Origin: Sulfurospirillum halorespirans DSM 13726
GTDB taxonomy: Bacteria > Campylobacterota > Campylobacteria > Campylobacterales > Sulfurospirillaceae
Assembly (NCBI RefSeq): GCF_001723605.1
Contig: NZ_CP017111.1
Coordinates: forward strand, 1,302,001-1,366,000
DNA: 64,000 nucleotides
Direction of reading: 5' to 3'
Position numbers and translations under genes: made by a program. The notes under the pieces were generated by a model that was not told the DNA's origin, did not search any database, and was given only the letters and a program-made list of their open reading frames with translations. Below are positions 41,733-49,189 of the stretch, one piece after another (the first letter of the stretch is position 1; each line of letters opens with the position of its first letter).

Positions 41733-42940
41733 TGGAAGAAAAAACGAGTTTAAGTAGTTTTGGATTGTTCGCACTCTGGTTTGGTGCGGCAGTCTCGATG
41801 GCAGAGATTTTTACAGGTGGACTTTTAGCGCCTTTGGGTTTTAGTGAAGGTTTAAAAGCAATTCTTTTGGGTCATCTGATTGGTGGTTTGATTTTGATTT
41901 TGGGTGGTTACATCGGAGCCAAAAGCCATCTTCCTGCCATCATGTCCACACGCATCTCGTTTGGGCGTTATGGCTCGTATCTTTTTTCACTTCTCAATGT
42001 GCTTCAACTCATCGGTTGGACAGCGGTGATGATCATATCAGGTGGGCGCGCTGCCAATGAGCTTGGGATCAATCTTTTTGAATTTGATAGCATCAACACG
42101 TGGGCGATTGCTATTGGTGTCTTGATAGCGTTGTGGATTTGGCTTGGAAAAGTGGGCTTTCAAAAGCTCAATCTCATCGCCGTCAGCCTCCTTTTTGTGC
42201 TTACGTTGGTGTTGTGTGGCGTTGTGTTTCAAGAGGGACGCATTTTACATGTAAAGCCTACAGGGGAGATGAGTTTTGGATCAGCTTTAGAGCTTAGCAT
42301 CATTATGCCGCTTTCGTGGTTGCCGTTGATTTCGGATTATACCCGTTTTGCGAAGAGCAAAAAAGGCGGGCTTATCGGTAGTTTTATGGGTTATCTTATT
42401 GGTAGTTCTTTGATGTATGCCATTGGTCTTGCCATCGCGCTGTATGCCAAAGATGCGAGTCTGGGAACGATGATGATGGCACTGCATTTAGGCTTTGTGG
42501 CTCTTGGTATCGTGCTACTTTCCACCATCACAACGACCTTTTTAGATGCGTACTCCGCAGGCGTAACCTTTACCAATATTTTCCCACAGATCAATGAGCG
42601 AAAGATCGCGTTTGTACTGGCTGTTGTTGGTCTTTTGGTCGCACTGTTTACGCCCATAGAACAGTATGAGAATTTTCTGTATGCGATCGGCTCGGTCTTT
42701 GGACCATTGTTTGCGATTGTGCTGAGTGATTATTTCATCTTTAAAAAAGAGCAGATCGAACCTACGTTAGCGTTACATGTAGGCTCACTTATTGTCTGGG
42801 CAATTGGTGTTGCGCTTTATTATCAGTTCATTACTCTCGATCTTCCTTTGGGCTCAACGCTTCCGACGATGCTTGCAACAAGCATCCTTTTTATCATTTC
42901 AAAAAAGGCAATTTCATCATGGACATTCAAGAGCAACTAA
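41729..42940 (+). CDS. cytX: Putative hydroxymethylpyrimidine transporter CytX (NCS1 family)
   Basis: A 403-residue membrane protein with about 12 hydrophobic segments. FALWFGAAVSMAEIFTGGLLAPLG and SFGRYGSYLFSLLNVLQLIGWTAVM are NCS1 motifs, and the position between thiD and thiM under a TPP riboswitch is the known context of CytX. It should import HMP or a related pyrimidine. Overlaps both neighbours (4 and 22 bases). Contains an exact TTTACATGTAAA at 42244. Confidence 0.9.
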   Translation: MMEEKTSLSSFGLFALWFGAAVSMAEIFTGGLLAPLGFSEGLKAILLGHLIGGLILILGGYIGAKSHLPAIMSTRISFGRYGSYLFSLLNVLQLIGWTAVMIISGGRAANELGINLFEFDSINTWAIAIGVLIALWIWLGKVGFQKLNLIAVSLLFVLTLVLCGVVFQEGRILHVKPTGEMSFGSALELSIIMPLSWLPLISDYTRFAKSKKGGLIGSFMGYLIGSSLMYAIGLAIALYAKDASLGTMMMALHLGFVALGIVLLSTITTTFLDAYSAGVTFTNIFPQINERKIAFVLAVVGLLVALFTPIEQYENFLYAIGSVFGPLFAIVLSDYFIFKKEQIEPTLALHVGSLIVWAIGVALYYQFITLDLPLGSTLPTMLATSILFIISKKAISSWTFKSN

Positions 42941-43722
42941 ACGAAGTATTTGAAGCTTTACAAAACAAGCGTGCGCTCATTCATCACATTACCAATTATG
43001 TCACGGTCAATGACTGCGCTAATGTTGTTTTAGCCATGGGTGCATCGCCGATTATGGCAGATGAACTCAGTGAAGTAGAGGAGATGGTCGGCATTTGCGA
43101 TGCGCTGGTACTGAACATAGGCACAGCTAACGAGCGCATCATCGCTTCCATGCTCAAAGCGGGCAGAGCAGCAAACGCCAAAGGCATCCCCGTGGTGCTT
43201 GATCCTGTCGGCGTGGGTGCAACACCGTTTCGTCGCAAGAGTGTTGCAAAGCTCATGGATACAATCTCTTTTAGTGTGATTCGCGGCAATATGGCAGAGA
43301 TCAAAACCATTGCAGGGCTTGAAGCCAAAAGCGCAGGCGTTGACTCCTTGGATGAGGAGAGCGATGGCGCTAAAATCGCTTTAACGCTAGCGAAAAAATT
43401 GGATTGTGTGATTGCCATTACGGGCAAAATGGACATTGTATCAGATGGCGTGAGTACTTACAGCCTTGACAACGGCGATGTGGCTCTGACGAAACTGACA
43501 GGAACAGGGTGCATGAGCAGTTCGCTCATCGGCAGTTTTCTAGGCGCTTCAAACAAAGCTCTAGCAAGTGCTATTGCAGGTATTCTAACTATGTCCATTG
43601 CGGGTGAGATAGCCAATAAAAGCCAAGGAATGGGAACATTTCACACATCACTGATCGATGCGATAAGCCAAATGGATGTTCAACGTATGATCAATAGCGC
43701 TAAGATTGACTTCATTAAATAA
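42919..43722 (+). CDS. thiM: Hydroxyethylthiazole kinase
   Basis: A 267-residue ribokinase-like protein with HHITNYVTVNDCANVVLAMGASPIMA, VLNIGT, VLDPVGVGATPFR, RGNMAEIKTIAG and the catalytic LTGTGCMSSSLIG. It phosphorylates the thiazole moiety for thiamine salvage. The start lies within the end of cytX. With ThiD and CytX it completes a salvage operon; thiE (joining enzyme) and thiazole synthesis genes are not in the window. Confidence 0.95.
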   Translation: MDIQEQLNEVFEALQNKRALIHHITNYVTVNDCANVVLAMGASPIMADELSEVEEMVGICDALVLNIGTANERIIASMLKAGRAANAKGIPVVLDPVGVGATPFRRKSVAKLMDTISFSVIRGNMAEIKTIAGLEAKSAGVDSLDEESDGAKIALTLAKKLDCVIAITGKMDIVSDGVSTYSLDNGDVALTKLTGTGCMSSSLIGSFLGASNKALASAIAGILTMSIAGEIANKSQGMGTFHTSLIDAISQMDVQRMINSAKIDFIK

Positions 43723-43740
43723 TAAAAATTATTATTTAAT
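43714..43740. terminator. AT-only inverted repeat at the thiM stop
   Basis: A 12-bp perfect stem of only A and T (43714-43725 with 43729-43740) overlaps the thiM stop codon. It may be a weak terminator or a site for a regulator of the ferritin-like gene downstream. Confidence 0.35.
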
Positions 43741-43795
43741 ATAGACTTTAGTTTTGATAGAGTAAGATAACTCATTACCATACAAGGAGTCAATC

Positions 43796-44311
43796 ATGGC
43801 AAGAGTTGGAAATTCTATTATTAAAGGTATCGAAGTTCAAGAGATCATTACAACGCTTAATCGTGCATATGCCGATGAGTGGTTGGCGTACTACCAGTAT
43901 TTTATTGAAGCAAAAGTCGTTAAAGGGTTGATGAAAGATGCTGCCATTGCGGAGCTTGTACAACATGCAGCCGATGAATTGCGACATGCCACGATGATAG
44001 CCGATCGTATCATCCAATTGGGCGGTGCTCCACTACTCCATCCAGCGGATTGGCTCAAACAGAGCAACTGTGGTTACGATGCTCCCAATGATTTTGATGT
44101 CGTTGCCGTTTTAAATGACTCCATCAAAGGTGAGCAGTGTGCGATTGCAACTTACTCAAGCATTGTCGATCTTACACGCAATAAAGATATCGTTACCTAC
44201 GATATAATGTCGCAGATTTTGGCGGATGAAGTCATGCACGAAGAGGACCTTCAAAACTTACACGATGACATTACTGAATTTATCAGTGATCTTAAAAAAT
44301 CAATGAAGTAA
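43796..44311 (+). CDS. Ferritin-like (Dps-like) di-iron protein
   Basis: A 171-residue four-helix protein. The pattern YADEWLAYYQYF, AADELRHATMIADRI, IKGEQCAIATYSSI and ADEVMHEEDLQNL gives the Glu, ExxH, Glu, ExxH set of a ferroxidase centre, as in bacterioferritin, rubrerythrin and Dps-like (DpsL) proteins. It probably stores iron or removes peroxide. AAGGAG precedes its ATG. No haem-binding methionine typical of Bfr is evident. The next gene encodes a ZIP metal transporter, so metal handling is a common theme. Confidence 0.87.
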   Translation: MARVGNSIIKGIEVQEIITTLNRAYADEWLAYYQYFIEAKVVKGLMKDAAIAELVQHAADELRHATMIADRIIQLGGAPLLHPADWLKQSNCGYDAPNDFDVVAVLNDSIKGEQCAIATYSSIVDLTRNKDIVTYDIMSQILADEVMHEEDLQNLHDDITEFISDLKKSMK

Positions 44312-44323
44312 CAAGGAACAGGT

Positions 44324-45169
44324 ATGATCGATGTCACGTTAGAGCAGTTCATACCTGCTTTTCTTCTCACCCTGTTTGCAGGGCTTAGCACAGGATTTGG
44401 CGCACTCATCGCCTTTTTTTCCAAAAATAAAAGCCACACTTTTTTATCGATCGGTCTAGGATTTTCAGCAGGCGTGATGGTCTATGTCTCCTTTGTTGAG
44501 ATTCTTTATAAATCTAAAATGGCATTTACTACGATCTATGCGAGCCCCATCATTGGAGAGTCTTTTGCGTTGGTCTGTTTTTTTGGAGGCATCGGCATGA
44601 GTGCCATCATTGATCGGTTGATTCCTGATGATGTCAACCCGCATGAACCCAAATCCAATAAAGAACTCAGTGTGCTCAAAGAGGGTAACCAACACTCGGT
44701 GCTGAAAGATTCAGCGCTCAAACGTACTGGTATTTTTACGGCTCTTGCGATTGGGATTCACAATTTTCCAGAAGGTTTTGCCACATTTATTGCCGCACTT
44801 GAAAATGTTCATGTTGGCGTTACCATAGCACTTGCCATCGCGATTCACAATATTCCAGAGGGAATGGCGGTCTCTTTGCCCATCTACCATGCAACAGGAA
44901 ATCGTAAAAGTGCTTTTTGGTATGCGTTTATCTCAGGTTTGGCAGAACCCGTTGGTGCATTGGTTGGGTTTTTTCTCCTGCTTCCTATTATGGGAGAACT
45001 TACACTTGGGGTTACCTTTGGTATTGTCGCAGGCATTATGGTGTACATCTCGTTTGACGAGCTTTTACCCTCCGCTAGAGTGTATGGTAATGCCCATACG
45101 ACTATTTTAGGCATTGTTCTTGGTATGATGGTGATGGCGGTGAGTTTGGTTGCTTTTAAATTGATCTAA
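44324..45169 (+). CDS. zupT: ZIP-family metal transporter ZupT
   Basis: A 281-residue membrane protein with eight hydrophobic segments. TALAIGIHNFPEGFATFIAAL and LAIAIHNIPEGMAVSLPIY are the paired HNxPEG metal-binding motifs of ZupT. It imports zinc and other divalent metals. AAGGAAC lies before its ATG, 12 bases after the ferritin-like gene. Its stop abuts that of the convergent XRE gene. Confidence 0.94.
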   Translation: MIDVTLEQFIPAFLLTLFAGLSTGFGALIAFFSKNKSHTFLSIGLGFSAGVMVYVSFVEILYKSKMAFTTIYASPIIGESFALVCFFGGIGMSAIIDRLIPDDVNPHEPKSNKELSVLKEGNQHSVLKDSALKRTGIFTALAIGIHNFPEGFATFIAALENVHVGVTIALAIAIHNIPEGMAVSLPIYHATGNRKSAFWYAFISGLAEPVGALVGFFLLLPIMGELTLGVTFGIVAGIMVYISFDELLPSARVYGNAHTTILGIVLGMMVMAVSLVAFKLI

Positions 45170-45442
45170 TTAGTCAAAAAACTCTTTAACCTCTACTTGC
45201 AATACTTTGGCAATTTTATAGAGGTGCTCTAACGAAAAGCGGATATTGCTGTACCCAGCTTCCGCACCTGCTACGAGCGATGTTGATTTGAAGCCTATGA
45301 GGTAGGAGAGTTCAAGTTGGCTCAACCCTCTTTTTTTTCGGATTTGCTGAACCTTGCGGGCTATCTTTTGATAGAAGAGTTTGGTCTCTTCAACGCTACA
45401 CTCGACTGCTGAAATATTAATATCATTAAATTTTTTTCTCAT
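45170..45442 (-). CDS. XRE-family transcriptional regulator (paralogue of the gene at 39436)
   Basis: A 90-residue helix-turn-helix protein: GLSQLELSYLIGFKSTSLVAGAEAG, then SLEHLYKIAKVLQVEVKEFF. Length and dimer end are shared with the regulator at 39.5 kb. It is divergent from an HD-GYP gene. Three palindromic sites lie in the 237-base gap between them, the first only 9 bases from this gene's ATG, suggesting autoregulation and control of the HD-GYP gene. Confidence 0.87.
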   Translation of the reverse strand: MRKKFNDINISAVECSVEETKLFYQKIARKVQQIRKKRGLSQLELSYLIGFKSTSLVAGAEAGYSNIRFSLEHLYKIAKVLQVEVKEFFD

Positions 45443-45451
45443 GGTGCTTAC

Positions 45452-45596
45452 TCTATTATGATAGATTTTTAAGAACGATGAAGTCTAGTATTCTTGAAAC
45501 TTCATTACAATCTATTACCGTAGAGTAGATGTTTTTGAAACGTTTTATCGTATTTATGATAAAGATGTTACATCTTAAACACTCTATTATAATAGA
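45452..45596. promoter_or_regulatory. Three TCTATTA-type palindromic operator candidates
   Basis: TCTATTATGATAGA (45452-45465), TCTATTACCGTAGA (45511-45524) and the perfect palindrome TCTATTATAATAGA (45583-45596) share the form TCTATTAnnRTAGA. Their spacing is 59 and 72 bases. An imperfect TTTATC/GATAAA repeat lies at 45544-45563 between the last two. The layout fits cooperative binding by the XRE regulator. Confidence 0.7.
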
Positions 45597-45679
45597 TTAT
45601 CTTTTTTTAATATTTAATTATGTATTATTCATTTAACACCATAATTACGTCTGCTTAAAAAATAAAAAAAGAGTCTGAT

Positions 45680-46750
45680 GTGAATACTTTTTCGATCATT
45701 GAGCAAGAAATTGTGGAGATGTTTACAACCATTATTGAGGAAAAAGATGCCTATACTGCGGGTCATTCCAAACGTGTGGCAATGTATAGTACCAAAATTG
45801 CTGAAGCGATGGGGTGTAGTGACGATGAACAAAGCAGAGTTTATCAAGCAGGACTGTTACATGATATTGGAAAACTTCTAACGCCAGAATCCATTTTACT
45901 TAAACCTCGGAAATTCAATCGTACTGAGTATGCTATCATTAAAAATCATTCTACTGATGGTGAAAAAATGCTCAGTTTTATCTCTGCTTTTAAACCGTAT
46001 ATGCCTCTTGTGCGCCACCATCATGAATATTTTGACGGAACAGGGTATCCAGATGGTCTCAAAGGCGATTGCATCCCTTTTCTCTCACGCATTATTGCGA
46101 TTGCTGATGCTTTTGATGCAATGACAACGAACCGTATTTACAAGCCACGTAAGAGTATCGCTAGTGCTATTAAAGAGTTGCAAAAGTGCAGTGGAACACA
46201 GTTTGATCCTTTGATCGTGGGAATTGCCGTCAAAGTTTTTAGTACCTACCAAGAGCTTGTATTTATTCATCAATTACCTGAAACAGGTGTTCAAGAAGAG
46301 CGATTTGCCTATTTTTACAAAGACACATTGACCTCTGCTTACAGCGGAGAGTATCTTAGCTATTTTTTACATAACAATCATACTAGTAAACGCTTTCGGT
46401 GTTGCTATTTTATTCAACTCCATCATGTTCACACATACAATCAAAATTTTGGTTGGAAGTTAGGCGATAAACTGCTAAGCGAAGTTGCTCTTCGCTTAAA
46501 AATACTCTTTCATACGCCTTTTATATTTCGAATTTTCGGTGATGACTTTGTGGTGCTCAATGCTTTACATGTAGAAATTGATGAAGCGCAAGTCAAAGAG
46601 AAAATTAGCGTTGGCTTTAATGGTATTGATGTCAGTATGAAGCATTTTGCCTTAAAAGATTTTAGTTTAGACGCTTGGGAAAATTTTGAAAACTTTCTAA
46701 CGCACTCACAACCATGCTCCATTGAAGATCATTATAATAAGCATAATTAA
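45680..46750 (+). CDS. HD-GYP phosphodiesterase with degenerate GGDEF-like C-terminus
   Basis: A 356-residue cytoplasmic protein starting with GTG. The HD-GYP domain (about 15-185) has AGHSKRVAMYS, LLHDIGKLLTPESILLKP, VRHHHEYFDGTGYPDGLKG and IAIADAFDAMT with all metal ligands, so it should hydrolyse c-di-GMP. The C-terminal part (about 225-345) resembles a GGDEF fold (RIFGDDFVVL) with the signature lost, perhaps a regulatory nucleotide site. It is opposite the XRE regulator. No signal peptide or receiver domain. It contains TTTACATGTAGA at 46564. Confidence 0.88.
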   Translation: MNTFSIIEQEIVEMFTTIIEEKDAYTAGHSKRVAMYSTKIAEAMGCSDDEQSRVYQAGLLHDIGKLLTPESILLKPRKFNRTEYAIIKNHSTDGEKMLSFISAFKPYMPLVRHHHEYFDGTGYPDGLKGDCIPFLSRIIAIADAFDAMTTNRIYKPRKSIASAIKELQKCSGTQFDPLIVGIAVKVFSTYQELVFIHQLPETGVQEERFAYFYKDTLTSAYSGEYLSYFLHNNHTSKRFRCCYFIQLHHVHTYNQNFGWKLGDKLLSEVALRLKILFHTPFIFRIFGDDFVVLNALHVEIDEAQVKEKISVGFNGIDVSMKHFALKDFSLDAWENFENFLTHSQPCSIEDHYNKHN

Positions 46751-46793
46751 AGTATGGATTACACAAAAATCAAATTAACAAAAGGAGTTGAAT

Positions 46794-46917
46794 ATGCGTC
46801 TATCCAAACAGCTATTAGAGTGAGAATGCTAGAAGTGCAGAAGAGATCGCAAGTGCTGCCGATCATCTCTCAAAGTTGGCGGAAAATCTCAATATCAAAC
46901 TTGGGCAATTTCAGTAA
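46794..46917 (+). pseudogene. Chemoreceptor remnant with internal deletion
   Basis: AAAGGAG and ATG begin MRLSKQLLE then stop (46821). In a shifted frame 46825-46914 reads NARSAEEIASAADHLSKLAE followed by NLNIKLGQFQ and a stop, which is the end of a methyl-accepting chemotaxis protein. A receptor gene has lost nearly its whole middle, leaving start and tail joined out of frame. It lies directly before an intact chemoreceptor gene. The remaining 46751-46995 DNA holds only a TTTACATGTAAG near-copy at 46927. Confidence 0.75.
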
Positions 46918-46995
46918 AAAGTAACCTTTACATGTAAGCATTCTTAGGGATGGCTTACGGTAGAATCTAACCCTATTTATACAAAAAGGAATCGT

Positions 46996-48099
46996 ATGTT
47001 TGGACGAGATAAAGCCTTACTTCATGAAGAAAATGTAGGTTTACGCGCTGAAAATGAACGCTTAAAACACGAAGCAACGACTTTACAGGTTCAACTGGAA
47101 AAACTCCTACAATCTGAAGAAAACACCCGCAGAACCCTTAGCGAAAACCGCCTGAAAACCGAGCTTATCAACAGTATGTTGAGTGGTTGTGGTAACAGTG
47201 TGAAAGAGATTCAGCATGACATCGAACAAAACCTTGAAGCTTCCAAAGAGATCGTGCAGATCAGTGTTTCTACGGTAGAAAGCATCACGAATCTCAATGC
47301 GATCTCCAACAACCTGTTAAGCTCACTGTCAAACATCTCACACTCCGCAGTCGAATCACGTCATATGGCGGAAAATCTTCACCATAGTGTCGATGAAATT
47401 GCCAGTGTGATCAATCTGATCAAAGATATTTCCGATCAAACGAATCTGCTGGCACTCAATGCCGCGATCGAAGCAGCCAGAGCAGGGGAGCATGGACGTG
47501 GTTTTGCGGTCGTTGCAGATGAAGTGCGCAAATTGGCTGAGCGAACGCAAAAAGCGACGGCTGAAGTTGAGATGAACATCAATGTGCTCAAACAAAATGC
47601 CAATTTAATGTTTAAACAAAACGAAGAGGTTGAGAGTGTTGCGGTAGAGTCTAACCAACACATTGAAAATTTTAAAGTTGAATTCGATGCGTTGCAACAC
47701 AGTGCAACCACGATTCAAGATGACTCTCAAAACATCAGTTTTGAAGTCTTTACGGCGTTGGCTAAACTGGATCACGTTCTTTTTAAAGTTGCAGGGTATG
47801 GCTCCGTGTTTGATAAAGAGCACAAAGAGCTGAGTGATCATACCAATTGTCGTTTGGGTAAATGGTACGCAGGAGTTGGCAAAGAGAATTTTAGTGCGAC
47901 ATCTGCGTTTAAAGCGTTGGACGAACCGCATAAAATTGTTCATGGTGAGATCAACCAAGCGATCAAATGCGTTAAAGAGGGAACCTGTTTGAACGACATC
48001 AGTGTCGTGATAAACCATTTTGTTAAAGCCGAAGAGGCATCGAAAACGCTTTTTGGTTTGCTCAACCAAATGTTAAACGAAAAACAAAAAAACGCGTAG
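46996..48099 (+). CDS. Soluble chemoreceptor with CZB zinc-binding domain (TlpD-like)
   Basis: A 367-residue protein with no membrane segment. A coiled coil at the N-terminus leads into the signalling tip [16 protein letters not shown] with [16 protein letters not shown]. The C-terminal CZB domain (about 245-355) has [17 protein letters not shown] and [10 protein letters not shown], the His-Cys-His-His zinc ligands. H. pylori TlpD has the same layout and reports oxidants or energy state. AAAGGAA precedes the ATG. It is followed closely by a metallo-beta-lactamase-fold gene. Confidence 0.93.
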   Translation: MFGRDKALLHEENVGLRAENERLKHEATTLQVQLEKLLQSEENTRRTLSENRLKTELINSMLSGCGNSVKEIQHDIEQNLEASKEIVQISVSTVESITNLNAISNNLLSSLSNISHSAVESRHMAENLHHSVDEIASVINLIKDISDQTNLLALNAAIEAARAGEHGRGFAVVADEVRKLAERTQKATAEVEMNINVLKQNANLMFKQNEEVESVAVESNQHIENFKVEFDALQHSATTIQDDSQNISFEVFTALAKLDHVLFKVAGYGSVFDKEHKELSDHTNCRLGKWYAGVGKENFSATSAFKALDEPHKIVHGEINQAIKCVKEGTCLNDISVVINHFVKAEEASKTLFGLLNQMLNEKQKNA

Positions 48100-48108
48100 G
48101 AAAACTCT

Positions 48109-48849
48109 TTGAAATTTGAATTTTTAGGAACCGCCGATACGGGTGGCATTCCACTGCATCAGTGTCATTGTGCAATTTGTGAAGCTGCACGTGTTGAAGG
48201 GGTGAGCAATCGTTCGACGAGTGCTTATTTAGAGCTAGACGATGGCAGTGTCATTTTGTTTGACGCAGGGTATGATCTTTTGTGTGAAACGTTTAATACG
48301 ACGAAGATTCGCGCAGTTTTTCTGACCCATTTTCATGCCGATCACTGCTTGGGATTGCTTCGTTTACGAAAGTCAGTGGATTCGATTACATGCTACATTC
48401 CTAGCGACGAACACGGGTTTGGCGATCTTTTTCTGCATAAAGATTCCATTGATTACCTCGTGCTTGAACCCTTTTCGTCCATTGAGATTGAGGGCGTTAA
48501 AATTGTTGCAGTACCGCTCTTTCACTCAAAGCCAACGCATGGTTACGTGATCTTTACATGTAAAGGTGTTGTGGCGTATTTGACCGATTGTGAGAGCATT
48601 CCTGAGCAATCGCTTGCCTATTTGAAAGCACAAAACATCGATTATCTTTTTATAGACGCAGCGTATACACCGTGGTTTGAGTCGAAAAAACATCTGAATT
48701 GGGAGAGTGCTGGGGCATATATTGACGAGGTTTCCCCTAAGAAAGGCTATCTGATTCACGCGAGTTGTAAAACCTTACTTCCTTTACATGTAAAAAAAAT
48801 AAGGCTGAAATACCCTTACATTGAAAAGGGTTTTGCTATCGAGGTGTGA
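48109..48849 (+). CDS. Metallo-beta-lactamase-fold hydrolase, PhnP-like
   Basis: A 246-residue protein with the THFHADHCLGL metal motif, and further ligands at YLTDCES and LIHASC. The start KFEFLGTADTGGIPLHQCHCAICEAAR resembles PhnP, whose cysteines there bind a structural zinc. PhnP is a cyclic phosphodiesterase, so a similar activity is possible, but no phosphonate genes are near. TTG start with AGGA upstream. Two exact palindromes lie inside (48553 and 48783). Confidence 0.85.
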   Translation: MKFEFLGTADTGGIPLHQCHCAICEAARVEGVSNRSTSAYLELDDGSVILFDAGYDLLCETFNTTKIRAVFLTHFHADHCLGLLRLRKSVDSITCYIPSDEHGFGDLFLHKDSIDYLVLEPFSSIEIEGVKIVAVPLFHSKPTHGYVIFTCKGVVAYLTDCESIPEQSLAYLKAQNIDYLFIDAAYTPWFESKKHLNWESAGAYIDEVSPKKGYLIHASCKTLLPLHVKKIRLKYPYIEKGFAIEV

Positions 48850-48852
48850 AGA

Positions 48853-49155
48853 TTACTCTTCATCCTCGTCATCTTCAAAAGCCTCTTCACCGTCTTCGTC
48901 TTCAAAGTAGATGTTATCTTCGTTGCCATCATAGTTGTAGTCACTTTGATAAATCGGATCGTCTTCCTCTTCATCAAAATCTTCTTCGTCTTCTTCTAAG
49001 CCTTCTTCATAGTCCTCTTCGTTCATTAAAATATCTTCAACTTTGTCAAGAAACGCATCGATATCTCCGGTATAGAGATGCTCAAAACGCATCGCCTCGA
49101 GGATAAATTCGCTGGAGCAACCGCTCTCTAAAAGAAGTTCTTTCAAGTCACGCAT
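48853..49155 (-). CDS. Highly acidic hypothetical protein
   Basis: A 100-residue protein. The first 45 residues form an ordinary helical segment (LKELLLESGCSSEFILEAM, then HLYTGDIDAFLDKVEDIL). The rest is almost wholly Asp and Glu (DEEDFDEEEDDP, later DEDGEEAFEDDEDEE). I recognise no family. Such tails occur in proteins that bind basic partners or calcium. Conservation of the frame and a reasonable start support a gene. It ends 3 bases from the convergent PhnP-like gene. Confidence 0.7.
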   Translation of the reverse strand: MRDLKELLLESGCSSEFILEAMRFEHLYTGDIDAFLDKVEDILMNEEDYEEGLEEDEEDFDEEEDDPIYQSDYNYDGNEDNIYFEDEDGEEAFEDDEDEE

Positions 49156-49189
49156 ACTATTTCACCTTTGCTTTTTCTGCAATTCTACA

